The position numbers were made by a program, and so were the translations under genes. 12,860 bases of DNA from an uncultured Lentisphaeria bacterium (lineage in GTDB: Bacteria; Verrucomicrobiota; Lentisphaeria; JABSQK01; CAJWLW01), in NCBI GenBank assembly GCA_913042885.1, contig CAJWLW010000110.1, positions 1 to 12,860 of the forward strand, given 5' to 3'. The notes under the pieces were generated by a model. It did no database searches and was not told the origin of the DNA. It saw nothing but the letters and a program-made list of their open reading frames with translations. How positions within the stretch are numbered: position 1 is the stretch's first letter; each line of letters begins with the position of its first letter. Of the stretch, positions 12,599 to 12,860 are shown piece by piece.

Positions 12599-12860
12599 GT
12601 GAACATACTGATAGCAACAGTCGAGCAAAGCGCTCACGACACCGACTCGCACGAGGGCGGACCGACCTTTGTCGACGGCCAGATGCTGATCCTGGTGTGG
12701 GTCGTCTTTGGCCTGATGGCGGCAATCCTGGGCAAGCTATTGTGGAAGCCGGTCATTCAGGCACTGGATGACCGTGCCCAGAAGATCGATCAGTCGATTG
12801 ACAATGCCGAGCGCATCGAGAGTGAGCTGGCTTCTGTCGAAGGGCAGCGCAAGGAGATCA
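12599..12860 (+). CDS. atpF: F-type ATP synthase subunit b (3' truncated by window end)
   Basis: Eighty-seven residues of the peripheral-stalk subunit are visible. A His/Asp-rich N-terminus (SAHDTDSHEGG) precedes one membrane helix (about 30-50, QMLILVWVVFGLMAAILGKLLW), then KPVIQALDDRAQKIDQSIDNAE, the typical start of the long amphipathic stalk helix. The frame is open to the window edge. There is no ATG; two in-frame GTG codons (12596 and 12599) can start it, with only a GGGG tract at 12587-12590 as ribosome site. A small fold, CCC-AAAGC-GGG plus T5 (12579-12595), lies in the 64-bp gap after atpE and could reduce read-through or initiation. Confidence 0.93.
   Translation, partial: MNILIATVEQSAHDTDSHEGGPTFVDGQMLILVWVVFGLMAAILGKLLWKPVIQALDDRAQKIDQSIDNAERIESELASVEGQRKEI

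Overview
The window looks like chromosomal DNA of a GC-rich, Gram-negative bacterium. Evidence for an outer membrane with LPS is a Kdo transferase (waaA/kdtA), a GmhB-like heptose-bisphosphate phosphatase and a GT4-type glycosyltransferase. The ATP synthase order atpZ-atpI-atpB-atpE-atpF, the 'HPEH' end of subunit a, the Nudix/[2Fe-2S] and DUF4202 proteins and the intergenic heptanucleotide repeats recall planctomycetes and other PVC-type or environmental lineages. That assignment is an impression from protein style, not a phylogeny. No tRNA, rRNA, CRISPR array, transposase or phage gene was seen.

Layout. Positions 1-2123 (+): end of an unknown gene, then a tightly spaced trio of an unknown single-pass membrane protein, a GmhB-like HAD phosphatase and an SDR oxidoreductase. 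Positions 2231-2680 (-): a hotdog-fold acyl-CoA thioesterase, convergent with the SDR. Its promoter lies back to back with that of the next unit. Positions 2901-4817 (+): a two-gene operon of a tandem-GAF sensor without output domain, then a Nudix hydrolase fused to a thioredoxin-like [2Fe-2S] ferredoxin domain, closed by a rho-independent terminator. Positions 4929-5513 (-): a DUF4202 protein. Positions 5625-10337 (-): a leftward cluster of Nit-type amidase, waaA, purD and glycosyltransferase; the first two overlap, the last two are one base apart, and a 234-bp repeat-bearing gap divides the pairs. Positions 10545-12860 (+): the start of the F-type ATP synthase operon, cut by the window end inside atpF.

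The genes are mostly housekeeping. The c subunit has a glutamate followed by glycine and lacks the Na+-type glutamine, so the ATP synthase is probably proton-coupled. WaaA, GmhB and the glycosyltransferase point to LPS core or other surface-glycan assembly.

The most unusual feature is a set of degenerate seven-base tandem repeats with three different unit families (about GGTTTCA, GGCAAGT and GGGATTC) at four loci. One array is translated inside waaA, one appears to supply the -35 box of purD, and one pair forms an inverted repeat between convergent genes. The second notable feature is the Nudix-ferredoxin fusion coupled to a GAF sensor.
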